A stretch of DNA of 64,000 nt from the NCBI RefSeq assembly GCF_026340565.1, contig NZ_JAPEPB010000002.1, positions 496,001-560,000 of the forward strand. Reading direction: 5' to 3'. Below are positions 51,568 through 61,600 of the stretch, in pieces; the first letter of the stretch is position 1, and each line of letters opens with the position of its first letter. This stretch comes from Kitasatospora sp. NBC_01287. GTDB lineage: Bacteria; Actinomycetota; Actinomycetes; Streptomycetales; Streptomycetaceae. A model generated the notes under the pieces. It was not told the origin of the DNA, did not search any database, and was given only the letters and a program-made list of their open reading frames with translations. The position numbers and the translations under genes were made by a program.

Positions 51568-52787
51568 CGGGTCTCCCTGTCCGTCGGCCGCGGGCGTGCG
51601 AGGAGCAGCCCTTCGAGGTGGGTGGCCGCGGCGGCGGCGCCGCCCGCCGACCGGAAGGAGGCGCCGATGCGCAGCGCCGCCGCCTGGTGGGCGGGGTCGT
51701 CGAGCACCGCGTCCAGTGCCTGGCCCAGCCGGGCCGCGTCGGTGCGCCCGAAGCGCACCCGCACGCCCGCGCCGGCCGCGGCCACCTGGGCGGCAACCAC
51801 CGGCTGGTCGTCGCGGATCGGGGCGACCACCAGCGGCACCCCGTGCCAGAGTGCCTCGCAGACCGTGTTGTGCCCGGCGTGGCAGACCACGGCGGCCGTG
51901 CGTGCGAGCAGGCGCAACTGCGGTACGGCGGGCAGCACCAGGACATCGGGGTCCAGCTCGGGCGCGGTGCGCGGCAGGGTCCCGGCGGGGTCGACGATCA
52001 CCGCCTGGAGTCGCTCGGCCCGGTCCCGCAGCATCTGCTGACAGATCGTCAGAAATGCGGCGCCGGCGTCGCCGTTGGCCGTGCCGAGGGTGACCAGCAC
52101 CGTCGCACGCTCCCGGTCCAGCCATTCCCAGGGGAACGGCGGGGCCGAGGGGCGGTCGGCGATCGACGGGCCGACGAAACGGATCGGGCCTACGGCCGGG
52201 GCCAACGCCGCGACCAGCGCCGGGGCCACCGGCCCGGTGAGCTGCGGGGTGGTGAAGGCGAGGATCAGGTGGGGGGAGAAGCGCGGGTCCGCGCCGCCCT
52301 CCGGGTCGCCGATCCGCTTGCGCAGGTCGGCGAGGAGGCCGGCGACCCAGGCGTCCACCAGCGGCATGCCGTCGAGCGCGCCGGTGAACTCCGCCGAGGT
52401 CGTCGCGCTGGTGGCCCAGGGCAGGCCGAACCGCTCGGCCACCAGCGCGCCGGCGACCGCCTGCTGGTCCGCCACCACCACGTCGGGACCGAAGCGCTCG
52501 ATGGCCGCCGCCACGCCGGGGGCCATCGCCTCGGCGAGCGGGACCAGGAAGTCCTGCCAGAGGAACTTCAGCGCTCCGGGCCCGCGCAGCTCCGGCGGCC
52601 GCACCGGCTCGGCCGCGGGGACGGCGCAGGCGAAGACCTCGGCCTCCGGGCCGGCCAGTGCGCCGACCACCTCCGGCAGTCCCGCCCACGCGATCGTGTG
52701 TCCGCGGGCGGCCAGCGCGGCGGCCACGCCCAGGGCCGGGTTCACGTGCCCGACCAGCGGCGGGACGGTGAAGAGGAAGCGGCTCAC
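51564..52787 (-). CDS. MGT-type glycosyltransferase (407 aa)
   Basis: GTG at 52785-52787 coupled to the hydrolase stop. The GT-B fold is clear. The N-terminus is FLFTVPPLVGHVNPALGVAAALAARGH. The C-terminal donor-binding part is VLVTLGTANGD, LPAVPQLRLLARTAAVVCHAGHNTVCEALWHGVPLVVAPIRDDQP, holding the HAGHNT and GVP motifs of UDP-glycosyltransferases. It attaches a sugar to the polyketide or lipid. Confidence 0.92.
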   Translation of the reverse strand: MSRFLFTVPPLVGHVNPALGVAAALAARGHTIAWAGLPEVVGALAGPEAEVFACAVPAAEPVRPPELRGPGALKFLWQDFLVPLAEAMAPGVAAAIERFGPDVVVADQQAVAGALVAERFGLPWATSATTSAEFTGALDGMPLVDAWVAGLLADLRKRIGDPEGGADPRFSPHLILAFTTPQLTGPVAPALVAALAPAVGPIRFVGPSIADRPSAPPFPWEWLDRERATVLVTLGTANGDAGAAFLTICQQMLRDRAERLQAVIVDPAGTLPRTAPELDPDVLVLPAVPQLRLLARTAAVVCHAGHNTVCEALWHGVPLVVAPIRDDQPVVAAQVAAAGAGVRVRFGRTDAARLGQALDAVLDDPAHQAAALRIGASFRSAGGAAAAATHLEGLLLARPRPTDRETR

Positions 52788-53611
52788 CGGGCGGCCCCCA
52801 GGACCGCCGGCCGGCCGCGCAGCTCCGCGCCCTGCTCGCGCAGCCAGGACAGGGCCAACTCGCGCACCACGTCCGGCGCTTCGACCAGGACGGAGTGCTC
52901 CTGCCCGGGCACGAACACGCTGCGGCAGTCGGGCAGCAGGCCGTCCAGCCAGGCGGCCTGGGCGGCCAGGTCGGAGCGGGTGCCGTAGACGGTCAGCACC
53001 GGGCAGCCGATCGCGCGCAGCTCCGCCTCCCCGGGCAACCGGCTGGCCGGGATCTCCCGGGCCAGCGCGGTCTCGGCCAGCAGCCGCCCGGCCGAGCGGG
53101 CGAGCCGGGCGGTGTGCGGGCCGCGCTTCGCCGCGACCCAGGCCAGCGTGGACTTCTTGACCAGCTCGGTCTCGGCCCGCCGCAGGATGTCGTCCAGCTT
53201 GACCGCCCAGGCCGCCGTGGCCGGCTCGGACTCGATGGCCAGGATGGCGGCGACCTGCGCCGGGCGCCGGGCGGCGAGTGCGAAGGCCACTGTGCCGCCG
53301 AAGGAGTTGCCCAGCAGTTGCAGGGGCCCGGTCAGCTCCAGCCGGTCCAGCAAGGCCTCCAGGTCGTCGACGAAGTGCTCAAGCCGGTAGCCGGTCGGCG
53401 GCCGCTCGGAGCGGCCGTGGCCCCGCTGGTCGTACATCAGCACCTCCGCTCCGGCGGCGGCGAGGGCCGGGGCCAGGGTGAAGTAGTAGCTGGCGAGGCT
53501 GTCGGTGAGCAGCCCGTGCAGCAGCACCACGGTCGCCGCGGGCGGGCCCGCGTCCTGCGGACCGAGCCGCTGCACGTGGCAGCGGAGTCCGCCGAGGTCG
53601 ACGAAGGCCAT
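52784..53611 (-). CDS. Alpha/beta hydrolase (275 aa)
   Basis: ATG at 53609-53611. The nucleophile elbow is LLGNSFGGTVAFALA (Ser), and VVLLHGLLTD is the oxyanion region. The catalytic Asp is probably in LTVYGTRSD, and the His is in FVPGQEHSVLVEAPDVV. There is no thioesterase domain in the synthases in this window, so this enzyme may release the product. Two bases separate it from the ACP gene. Confidence 0.88.
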   Translation of the reverse strand: MAFVDLGGLRCHVQRLGPQDAGPPAATVVLLHGLLTDSLASYYFTLAPALAAAGAEVLMYDQRGHGRSERPPTGYRLEHFVDDLEALLDRLELTGPLQLLGNSFGGTVAFALAARRPAQVAAILAIESEPATAAWAVKLDDILRRAETELVKKSTLAWVAAKRGPHTARLARSAGRLLAETALAREIPASRLPGEAELRAIGCPVLTVYGTRSDLAAQAAWLDGLLPDCRSVFVPGQEHSVLVEAPDVVRELALSWLREQGAELRGRPAVLGAAR

Positions 53612-53613
53612 GG

Positions 53614-53940
53614 TCAGCTCCGCCCGGCGGTCCGCAGCCGGTCCGCGACGTAGCCGACCAGTCGGCCCACCGTCAGGCCGATGATCTCGTCGAGGTCCAT
53701 GCCCGCGATGAACTCGGCGAAGTTGATCCGCTCGCCCCAGCGCTCCTGGAGCTGCCCGGCCAGCGTCACCAGGTCGATGCTCTCCAGTTCGAGGTCCTCG
53801 GTGAACCGGGCCTCCATGGTGACCTCGACGTCGTCGAGGCCGTAGTCGCCGAGCACGGTGGCCAGCATGCCGGCGATCTCGCCGAGGATCTGCTGCTCGG
53901 TGGGCGGGTGCCGCTCCATGGTCTGCTCGCTGACGGTCAC
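53614..53940 (-). CDS. Free acyl carrier protein (108 aa)
   Basis: GTG at 53938-53940, overlapping the preceding synthase stop by 4 bases. It has the four-helix ACP pattern, and the phosphopantetheine Ser is in LELESIDLVTLAGQLQERWG. It could be a partner of the second synthase, which carries no ACP of its own, or an acceptor for the finished chain. Confidence 0.88.
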   Translation of the reverse strand: MTVSEQTMERHPPTEQQILGEIAGMLATVLGDYGLDDVEVTMEARFTEDLELESIDLVTLAGQLQERWGERINFAEFIAGMDLDEIIGLTVGRLVGYVADRLRTAGRS

Positions 53941-56900
53941 TTGACTGCTTCCCTTTCCTGGTGGTCGAGGGTGTGGCTCTGAGGGGCGGGGCTCTGGGAG
54001 GTGGGGCCCTGGGCGGTGCTGGGGTCGGCGGTGCTGGGGTCGGCGGTGCGGTCCTGGGTGGTGCGGTCCTCGGTCGTGCGGTCCTCGGTCGTGCGGTCCT
54101 GGGCCTCGTCCGCCGTCCAGGCCGCGACGTAGCGGCGCTCGGGCAGCCCCGGCGGGTTGGCGATCAGCGTGCAGCGCACCCGGTGGACGCGCGGGCCGTC
54201 GGGAGTGGCGACCGTGACCAGCAGCGCGGCCGGGTCGGCGCGGACCACCGCGAAGTCGCGCGGCCGACCGCGCAGTCCGGTGCCCTCCGCCTTGGCCGCC
54301 GCCTCCTTCGCGGCCCAGAAGCGGGTGAACCAGAGCGCCTCGCTGCCGCCGTGGGCCGTGCGGCAGGCCGCCAGGAGCTCCAGCTCCGCCGGGCCGAGCG
54401 CGACCGGCAGGGTCTCGGCCGGCCGCTCCGCCACCTCCTCCAGGTCGATGCCCACCCCCGGCCCGCCACCGGGGCGGGACGGCCGGACGAGGGCGACCGC
54501 CGCCTCGCCCCGGTGCGCGAGGGAGACGTCGAGGTCGGGCAGCCGCCGCCCGTGCAGGCCCACCACCCGGGGCCGCCCGTCCGGTTCGTTGCGCACCTCG
54601 ATCTCGGCGGGGAACACCGGGCCCTCACCCTGCTCCCAGAGCCACCGCCGCACCGCGTCCTTCACCGCGATCCGTCCCAGCAGCCATGCCCGGCGCCCGC
54701 GCGGCGGCTGCCGCTCGTAGCGGGCCCGCTCGGCGGAGCCCAGGTGGTTGCGCATGATCAGGTCACGGGAGGCGAGGTCCGGCCAGCGCTCGTGCAGCAG
54801 CACCCAGCCGCCGCGCTGTCGCACGGAGAGCGTGTTGCGTTCGACGAAGCGCTCGACCGGCCGGGTCTCGGGGTGGCTGTCGAAGCGGCGGTCCTGCCAG
54901 CCGCGCACCTCCGCCCAGACCGTGCCGCCGATGAGCAGTTGCACATCGGCTTCGAGCACGGTGTCGGTGAGCTCGGTGACCCGGATGTGGCAGTCCAGCG
55001 CGGTGCCGGGCCGCGGCGGCGGCCCGTAGAAGCGGAGGTGGCGCAGGCCGACGGGGAAGACGACGGTGCGCTCGGTACGGGTGGCCATGATCCAGTAGCC
55101 GAGCAGCTGGCCGACGTTGTCCAGCAGCGCGCCGGGGGCGGGCGGTGCGGTGATCACGCCGCGCACGTGCCGCTCCCCCAGCGCGGTCAGCTCGGTGAGC
55201 CCCTGGAACGCCGGGCCGTGGAACATCCACCGCTCCGCGTAGAGTGCGGCGGCCGTCAGCTCCGGTGCGCGTTCGGCTCCCCGGTCCACCGGCCACGGCC
55301 GCGGCGGCACACTGTGATGGTCCGTCAGCTCTATTGTGCCGCGCGCGAATTCGCCGAAGGAGGCGGTGCGGCGGCCGGGCCCGGCGTCCTGGAGGGTGAG
55401 CTCCACGTCCAACGGGGTCGCGGCCGGCACCCACTGCCCGAACCGCATCCCCTCGACGCCGGTGGCGAGTTGACCGGGCGCGGCGTGTTCCGCCGCGTCC
55501 ATCAGGTGCCGCACGATGGTGGTGGCCGGGACGACGGGCCAGCGGTCGGCCGGATCGGGCCAGTCAGGGCGCTGCCGGAAGAAGCAGTGGTCGCGCAGGT
55601 AGGGCATGGCGGCGATGGAGACGTGCAGGGTGCTGGTGCTGGTCCGCACCGGTGCGGGCACCTGCACCTGCACCTGCACCTGCACCTGCACAGGCACCGG
55701 CACCGGCTGCTCGGCCCGGGGCCTCCCCGCGCCGATCACCTCGACCGCGGTCCGCTCGGTTTCGCGCAGCAGCGCGTCGAGTTCGGCCGCCATCGGGAAG
55801 CGCTCGGCCAGGGCCGCGAGCGCGGGGAGGTCCGCGCGCCGGCGGTCGGGGTACGGGCGGTGCGACGGCGCATCGGGCGGACCCGACTCCATTGCCCCGA
55901 GGGCCAGTTCGGCCCGGAGCGCGCCGAGTGCGGCCGGATCCAGGCGGACCAGCGCGCCACCGAGCTCCAGCCGCACCACCGGGTGCGCCCGCTCCTTCGC
56001 CACCTCGGCGCTGCCCGGAGCCCGCGTACCGGGGGACGGCAGCGCGGACAGGTCCGGTTCGGCGCCGTCCACCCAGAGCGCCGCGGCGACGCGGCGCAGC
56101 TGGGCCAGCCCGTCGCGGTGCGGGGAGTTGGCCGCGACCGCCAGGTGCTCCCGCTCGCCGAGCGTGTCGCCCACCAGCGAGGCCAGCTGCCCGGTACCCA
56201 GCTGGACGAACGCCCGGAAGCCGGCGCCGTGCAGGGCCTCGACCAGCGGCCGGAACCGCACCGGCTCCAGCAGATGCCGCAGGAACAGTGCGCGGACCTC
56301 GGCCTCGGCGGACGGGAAGGGGGCCGCCGTCGTGCCGGACCACACCGGCACGGTCGGCCGGTGGAGTTCGAAGCTCTCGGCGGCCCGGCGGATCGGCGCC
56401 AGGTAGGGGGCCAGCATCGGCGTATGGAAGCCCGAGCGGAACGGCAGCACCTGGCCCAGCACGCCCTGCGCGCGGAAGCGGCGCACCAGCTCGGTGACCG
56501 GCCGCTCGGGGCCGCAGACGATCGACTGCTGCGGCGCGTTGTCGTGCGACAGCACCACCTCCGCCATGCCCTCGGCCGCCGCCAGCTCATCGAGGACCCG
56601 CCCGGCCGGGGCGCCGAGCGCGGCGAAGGCGAGCCCCGGGACGCGCAGCGAGTCGGGGTCGAAGGAGGCCAGGAAGGCGTCCACCGAGGCGCCGGAGTAG
56701 AGACCGGCGGCCGCCATCGCCGTCCACTCCCCGACGCTGTGCCCCGCCACCGCGTCCGGCCGCACGCCGATCCGGCGCAGGGCCTGGTCGAGCAGCCGGC
56801 CGACGGCCACCACGCCCGCGCCGTGCCGCCCGACGTCGGCCACGCCGCCCGCCAGGTCGGGGCGGGGCAGGCCGAAGTGGTCGGCGACGTCGTCCACCCG

Positions 56901-58685
56901 AGGGGCGAACTCGCCCTCCAGGCCGGGGAAGAGGAAGGCCGTCCGGCCCGCGCGGCCGGGGCCCAGCAAGGGCTGCGGCGCGTACCAGACGTCGCCGCGC
57001 CCGCGCCAGGCCCGCCCCCGGGCGAGCGCGCGGCGGGCCAGCGCCAGGCGCTTGGCGGTCGGGTCGGCGATCGCCACCCGGTGGCGCGGGGCGGGCCCGC
57101 CCCGGTCCGGCAGGCCGGCGTCGAGCAAGGCGTGGTCGTCGGCCGCCAGCAGCGCCGCGAGCTGCTCGGGCCCCTCGGCGGCCAGCCGCAGCACCCGCTC
57201 GGGCTCGGTGACCACCGCGGCGGGCCGTGCCGGGGTCGCGGCGAGCGGTGGTGTGCCCGGCGCCTGCTCCAGCACCACATGGGCGTTGATGCCGCCGAAG
57301 CCGAAGGCGTTCACCGCGGCCCGGCGGGGCGTGCCGGCGGCGCCCTCCCAGGGCCGCGCGGCGTCCACCGTGCGGAACCGGGTGCGGGCCAGCGCCGGGT
57401 GCGGCTCCTCGCAGTGCAGGGTGGGGAGCAGCACGCCGTGGTGCACGGCCAGCGCGGCCTTGACCAGCCCGGCGATGCCGGCAGCCGGCATGGTGTGCCC
57501 GATCATCGACTTCACCGAGCCGAGCACCGCCCGCTCCTCCCCCGCCGTCACCGGGCCGAACACCTCGGCCAGGGTCGCGAGTTCGGCCGCGTCGCCGGCC
57601 GGGGTCGCGGTGCCGTGGGCCTCCAGCAGACCCAGGGCGCCGGGTGCCGCCGGGTCGAGCCCGGCCGAGCGCCAGGCCGCCCGCACCGCCCGGCTCTGGC
57701 CGCCCGGGTCAGGGGTGGCGGGCCCGGCCGTGCGGCCGTCGCTCGCCACACCGGTGCCGCGGATCACCGCGTACACCCGGTCGCCCGCGCGCTCGGCGTC
57801 GGCGAGCCGTTTGAGCACCACCACGCCGGTGCCCTCCCCGATCAGCAGCCCGTCGGCGCCGCGGTGGAACGGGCGGATCCGCTGGCTCGGGGAGAGCGCC
57901 CGCAGCTGCGTGAAGACGCTCCACAGCGTGACGTCGTGGCAGTGGTGCACCCCGCCCGCGAGCACCACGTCGCAGCGCCCGCTCGCCAGTTCGCCGACCG
58001 CCTGGTCCACCGCGACCAGCGAGGAGGCGCAGGCGGCGTCCACCGTGTAGGCGGGGCCGCGCAGGTCGAGCCGGTTGGCCAGCCGGGAGGCCGCGAGGTT
58101 GGGCACCAGGCCGATCGCCGACTCCGGCCGGTCGGGACCGAGCCGATCGGTGAACGCGTCCTTCACCTTCCGGAGTTGATCGGTCGTCAACTCCGGCAGC
58201 AGCTCGCCGAGGGTGCGCACCAGCTGGTGCGCGCCGCGGACCCGCTGGTCGAGCCGGACCAGGCCCGGGGTGAGGTAGCCGCCCCGGCCCAGCACCACGC
58301 CGACCCGGTCGCGGTCGGGCAGCCGCTCCGGGCCGCCCGCGTCCGCGATGGCGGCGGCGGCGACCCGCAGCGCGATCAGCTGGTCGGGCTCGGTGCCGGG
58401 CACCGAACTCGGCATGATGCCGAAGCGGGTCGGCTCCACCTCGGCCAGCGCGTCCACGAAGCCGCCGCGCCGGCAGTAGAGCCGGTCGGGCTCCACCGGT
58501 CCGGCGGCTGCCGCCGGGTCGTAGTAGCCCGCGTCCAGGCGGCCCTCGGGGAGTTCGCTGATGGCGTCGACGCCGTTCACCAGGTTCTGCCAGTACGTCG
58601 CCAGGTCCGGGGCGCCGGGCAGCAGCACCGCCATGCCCACCACGGCCACCGGCGGCAGCTGGGTGTGCGTCACCGCGCCGCTCAC
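53937..58685 (-). CDS. Iterative polyketide synthase, KS-AT-DH-phosphopantetheinyl transferase (1582 aa)
   Basis: GTG at 58683-58685, overlapping the first synthase stop by 4 bases. KS (about 9-435) shows DAACASSLVAVDQ (Cys), EAHGTATPAGD (His) and GHTMPAAGIAG (His). AT (about 535-870) has GHSVGEWTAM. After a VQ-repeat linker (about 995-1010), DH (about 1020-1260) has YLRDHCFF and LLDNVGQLLGYW. The C-terminal PPTase (about 1290-1500) shows DVSLAHRG, GVGIDLEEV and FWAAKEAAAKAEGTGL. It has no ACP or KR. The C-terminal tail is repeats of DRTTED/DPSTA. The domain set recalls PUFA/enediyne/hglE-type synthases, where the PPTase activates its own ACP. Confidence 0.9.
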   Translation of the reverse strand: MSGAVTHTQLPPVAVVGMAVLLPGAPDLATYWQNLVNGVDAISELPEGRLDAGYYDPAAAAGPVEPDRLYCRRGGFVDALAEVEPTRFGIMPSSVPGTEPDQLIALRVAAAAIADAGGPERLPDRDRVGVVLGRGGYLTPGLVRLDQRVRGAHQLVRTLGELLPELTTDQLRKVKDAFTDRLGPDRPESAIGLVPNLAASRLANRLDLRGPAYTVDAACASSLVAVDQAVGELASGRCDVVLAGGVHHCHDVTLWSVFTQLRALSPSQRIRPFHRGADGLLIGEGTGVVVLKRLADAERAGDRVYAVIRGTGVASDGRTAGPATPDPGGQSRAVRAAWRSAGLDPAAPGALGLLEAHGTATPAGDAAELATLAEVFGPVTAGEERAVLGSVKSMIGHTMPAAGIAGLVKAALAVHHGVLLPTLHCEEPHPALARTRFRTVDAARPWEGAAGTPRRAAVNAFGFGGINAHVVLEQAPGTPPLAATPARPAAVVTEPERVLRLAAEGPEQLAALLAADDHALLDAGLPDRGGPAPRHRVAIADPTAKRLALARRALARGRAWRGRGDVWYAPQPLLGPGRAGRTAFLFPGLEGEFAPRVDDVADHFGLPRPDLAGGVADVGRHGAGVVAVGRLLDQALRRIGVRPDAVAGHSVGEWTAMAAAGLYSGASVDAFLASFDPDSLRVPGLAFAALGAPAGRVLDELAAAEGMAEVVLSHDNAPQQSIVCGPERPVTELVRRFRAQGVLGQVLPFRSGFHTPMLAPYLAPIRRAAESFELHRPTVPVWSGTTAAPFPSAEAEVRALFLRHLLEPVRFRPLVEALHGAGFRAFVQLGTGQLASLVGDTLGEREHLAVAANSPHRDGLAQLRRVAAALWVDGAEPDLSALPSPGTRAPGSAEVAKERAHPVVRLELGGALVRLDPAALGALRAELALGAMESGPPDAPSHRPYPDRRRADLPALAALAERFPMAAELDALLRETERTAVEVIGAGRPRAEQPVPVPVQVQVQVQVQVPAPVRTSTSTLHVSIAAMPYLRDHCFFRQRPDWPDPADRWPVVPATTIVRHLMDAAEHAAPGQLATGVEGMRFGQWVPAATPLDVELTLQDAGPGRRTASFGEFARGTIELTDHHSVPPRPWPVDRGAERAPELTAAALYAERWMFHGPAFQGLTELTALGERHVRGVITAPPAPGALLDNVGQLLGYWIMATRTERTVVFPVGLRHLRFYGPPPRPGTALDCHIRVTELTDTVLEADVQLLIGGTVWAEVRGWQDRRFDSHPETRPVERFVERNTLSVRQRGGWVLLHERWPDLASRDLIMRNHLGSAERARYERQPPRGRRAWLLGRIAVKDAVRRWLWEQGEGPVFPAEIEVRNEPDGRPRVVGLHGRRLPDLDVSLAHRGEAAVALVRPSRPGGGPGVGIDLEEVAERPAETLPVALGPAELELLAACRTAHGGSEALWFTRFWAAKEAAAKAEGTGLRGRPRDFAVVRADPAALLVTVATPDGPRVHRVRCTLIANPPGLPERRYVAAWTADEAQDRTTEDRTTEDRTTQDRTADPSTADPSTAQGPTSQSPAPQSHTLDHQEREAVK

Positions 58686-61600
58686 CAGCCCGAGGCGGTG
58701 TAGACCACGGAGCGCACCGACGGTTCGCCCCAGGCGAGTTCGCGAAGCAGTGCCAGCGCGCCCGCGCCCGGGTCGATCAGCCGCACGCCCCGCCGCTGGT
58801 AGTCGCGGGCCAGCTCGGGGGAGACCATGCCGCCGTGCGTGGCGGACGGCGCCCACGGGCCCCAGTGGACGGTCAGCGCCCGGCGCCCGGTGCGCTGCGC
58901 CCAGCGGGCGCCCAGTTCCTCCAACGCGTCGTTGGCCGCCGCGTAGTCGGCCTGGCCGCGGTTGCCCAGGGCGGCGGCGATGCTGCCGAAGAGCACGGTG
59001 AAGCCGGGCCCGGACGGCAGCTCGGCCAGTGCGTCGAGCAGGGCCCGCGCGCCGTCCGCCTTGGTGGCGAAGACCCGCCGGAAGGAGTCCGGGTCCTTCT
59101 CGGCGAGCACCTTGTCCTCGATCACACCCGCGGCGAACACCACGCCGTCCAACCGGCCGTGTTCCGCGTACACCTCCTTGACCGCCTGCCGCAGCGCGGC
59201 CGGATCGGCGGCGTCCACGACCTGGTAGCGGGCCCGCGAACCCAGCGCGGACAGCTCGTCGAGCGTCGCCGCGACCTCGCGCCCGGCCAGCAGGGCGGCG
59301 GCGGTGCGGTCGATGCCGGCCAGCGGCACGCCCTGGCGGGCGAGCGCGGTCCGCAGCGCCGCGCGGTCGCGGGCGGCGCCCAGCACCGGGTCCTCGGCGC
59401 CCTGCGGCGGTGCGGTGCGGCCCAGCAGCTCCAGCCGGCAGCGCGCGGCCGCCGCGAGCGTGGCCGCGAACCGCGCGGTGATCCCGCGCGCCCCGCCGAC
59501 CAGCAGCACCACGGCGTCGCGGTCCAGCCCCAGCGCGGCGGCCTCCGCGGCGCCGTCGCCGGCCGGCCCCGCGCCGGTGCTGCCCAGCAGGCCCAGGGAG
59601 CGCTCGACCAGCGCCAGGCCCTGGCGTCCGGCCGGCCCGTGCAGCACCACCGGTTCCCGGTCCTCGGCCAGCAGTTCGCCGACCAGCGCCGCCGCGGCCT
59701 GCTCCGGGCCGACCTCCGCGCCGAACTCGACGAGCCGGGCGGTGCACTGGGGGTACTCGCGGCTCAACGTCCGGAACAGTCCGCGCAGTCCGTCGGCCCT
59801 GCCACCGCCAGCGGGTGCGGCGGTGCGGGCGGCGGTGCCGGCGGCGGTTCGGGCGGCGAGCAGCCGGCTGGGAGCGGCGGCCAGGGCGCTCTTGAGCGCG
59901 GGCACGCAGCCGGGCAGCACCGGCGGGCCGTCCTCGCGCAGCGGATCCAGCAGCAGCACGCCGTCCACCGGTCCGTCCGCCTCGGTGAGTTGGTGACCGG
60001 CGTCCAGCGCCAGCAGCTGCGCGCCGGCCGCGGCGAGCTGTGCCGCCAGTGCCTCGGCGACCGGGCCGCTGTCCTTGCCGCTGTCCGGGCCGCCGTTCTT
60101 GCCACCGTCCGTGCCGCCGTCCGTGCCCAGCACGGCGAAGCGCCGGCCGGCCAGCGACTGCGGCGCCACGGGGGGTGCGGCGGGCAGTGGAACGGTGGCG
60201 AACTCCAGGCGGGTGGGCTCGTGGCCGACGACGGCGGGCGGTTCGGCGATTCGCTCGGCGGGCGGTTCGGCGGGCGCCCCGTCAGGCGGCAGGGGAGCCA
60301 CGGGCGAAGGCGCGGGCGTCGCACCGGGGCCGGCCAGCCGGTCGGTGAGCCAGCGGGTGATCGCGGCTGCGGTGCGGGCGCCGGAGAGTTGCTCCACCTC
60401 CTCGTCGCCCAGCGTGGCGAGGTCGGCGCCCGGGACGGTGGCCAGGCGGCGGGCGAGCCTGCCGATGATCTCGGTGCGCTTGATGGAGTCGATGCTGAGG
60501 TCGGCCTCCAGGTCCAGCTCGGGTTCGATCATGTCGGCCGGGTAGCCGGTGCGCTCGCTGATCACCTCCACCACCGCGCGCAGCACGTCCGCCTCGCCGA
60601 GGACGGCGGGGGCCGGCGGCTGCTCCCGCACGGCTGCGGCGCCCGATCCGGACAGCGCGGGCACCGCGGGCACCGCGGCGGGTGACGGCACCACGGCCGT
60701 CGGGACCAGCGGCGCCGTCGCCGCTGCCCCTGTCGCCACGGGCACGGTCGCCACGGGCACGGTCGTCAGGGGCAGCGGCGCGACGGGCACCGTCGCCAGC
60801 GGCGCCACCGGCGGCAGGGCCGGCGCGCCGCCCGCCCCGCCGAGATGGGTGAGCAACACGTCGCGCTGCGCCGCGATCATCTCCCGGCTGCTCCGCAGGA
60901 ACTCCGCCACCAGGGCGTCCCCGGCGGCCTGGCGGCCGTCGGCCTGGGGTTCCCGCGTCGTCATCAGAGCCTCCGGTACAGGTCGGGCCGGTGCCAGCGC
61001 ACCGGGCAGCAGTTCTCCGGCAGCGGTGCGCACCAGCTGCCCGTCCACCGTCCAGCCGGGCCGGCGCGGGGTCCGCGTCCGGCCCGGGTCCACCGCGTCG
61101 CGGCCGCGCAGCAGGCGGCCGGTCCGCACCGGCACCCCCGCGACGGCCAGCTCGGCCAGCGCGTCGAGGAAGCCGGGCAGGCCGCTGCGCCGCCCCTCCA
61201 GCGCCACCGCCCGATGGGGCCGCTCCCCCAGCACTGCCGAGACCAGCCGGGTCAGCACCGCGCCGGGGCCCGCCTCGACGAACACCCGGGCGCCCGCCGC
61301 GTACATCGCCTCGATCTGCTCCGCGAAGCGCACCGGGGCGCCGATCTGCGCGGCGAGTTCGGCCCGCACCCCGGCGGGATCCGCCGGGTAGCGCGCGGCC
61401 GTCCGGTTCGAGAAGACCGGGAACTCCGGTCCGCGCACCGTCCGGTCGGACAGCGCCGCGGCGAAGCGCTCGCCCGCGCCCGCGACCAGCGGGCTGTGGA
61501 AGGCGCACGCGACCGGCAGCCGCTTCACCCCGTGCCCCGCCTCCGCCAGCAGGCGCATCGCCTCCGCCACCTCCGCCGTCCCGCCGGAGACGACCGTCTG

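Noticed and set aside
55660..55700. Short tandem CACCTG units resembling a CRISPR-like array
   Set aside because: They are direct in-frame codon repeats coding Val-Gln in the synthase linker, with no spacers.
53961..58703. A 1,580-residue plus-strand frame opposite the second synthase
   Set aside because: It is Arg/Gly/Pro/Ala-rich without motifs and mirrors the KS-AT-DH-PPTase gene on the minus strand.
53937..59747. A longer start for the second synthase (1,936 residues)
   Set aside because: The extra N-terminal part overlaps the KR domain of the first synthase in another frame and is Arg/Gly/Ala-rich. The GTG at 58685, coupled to the preceding stop, fits the KS start.
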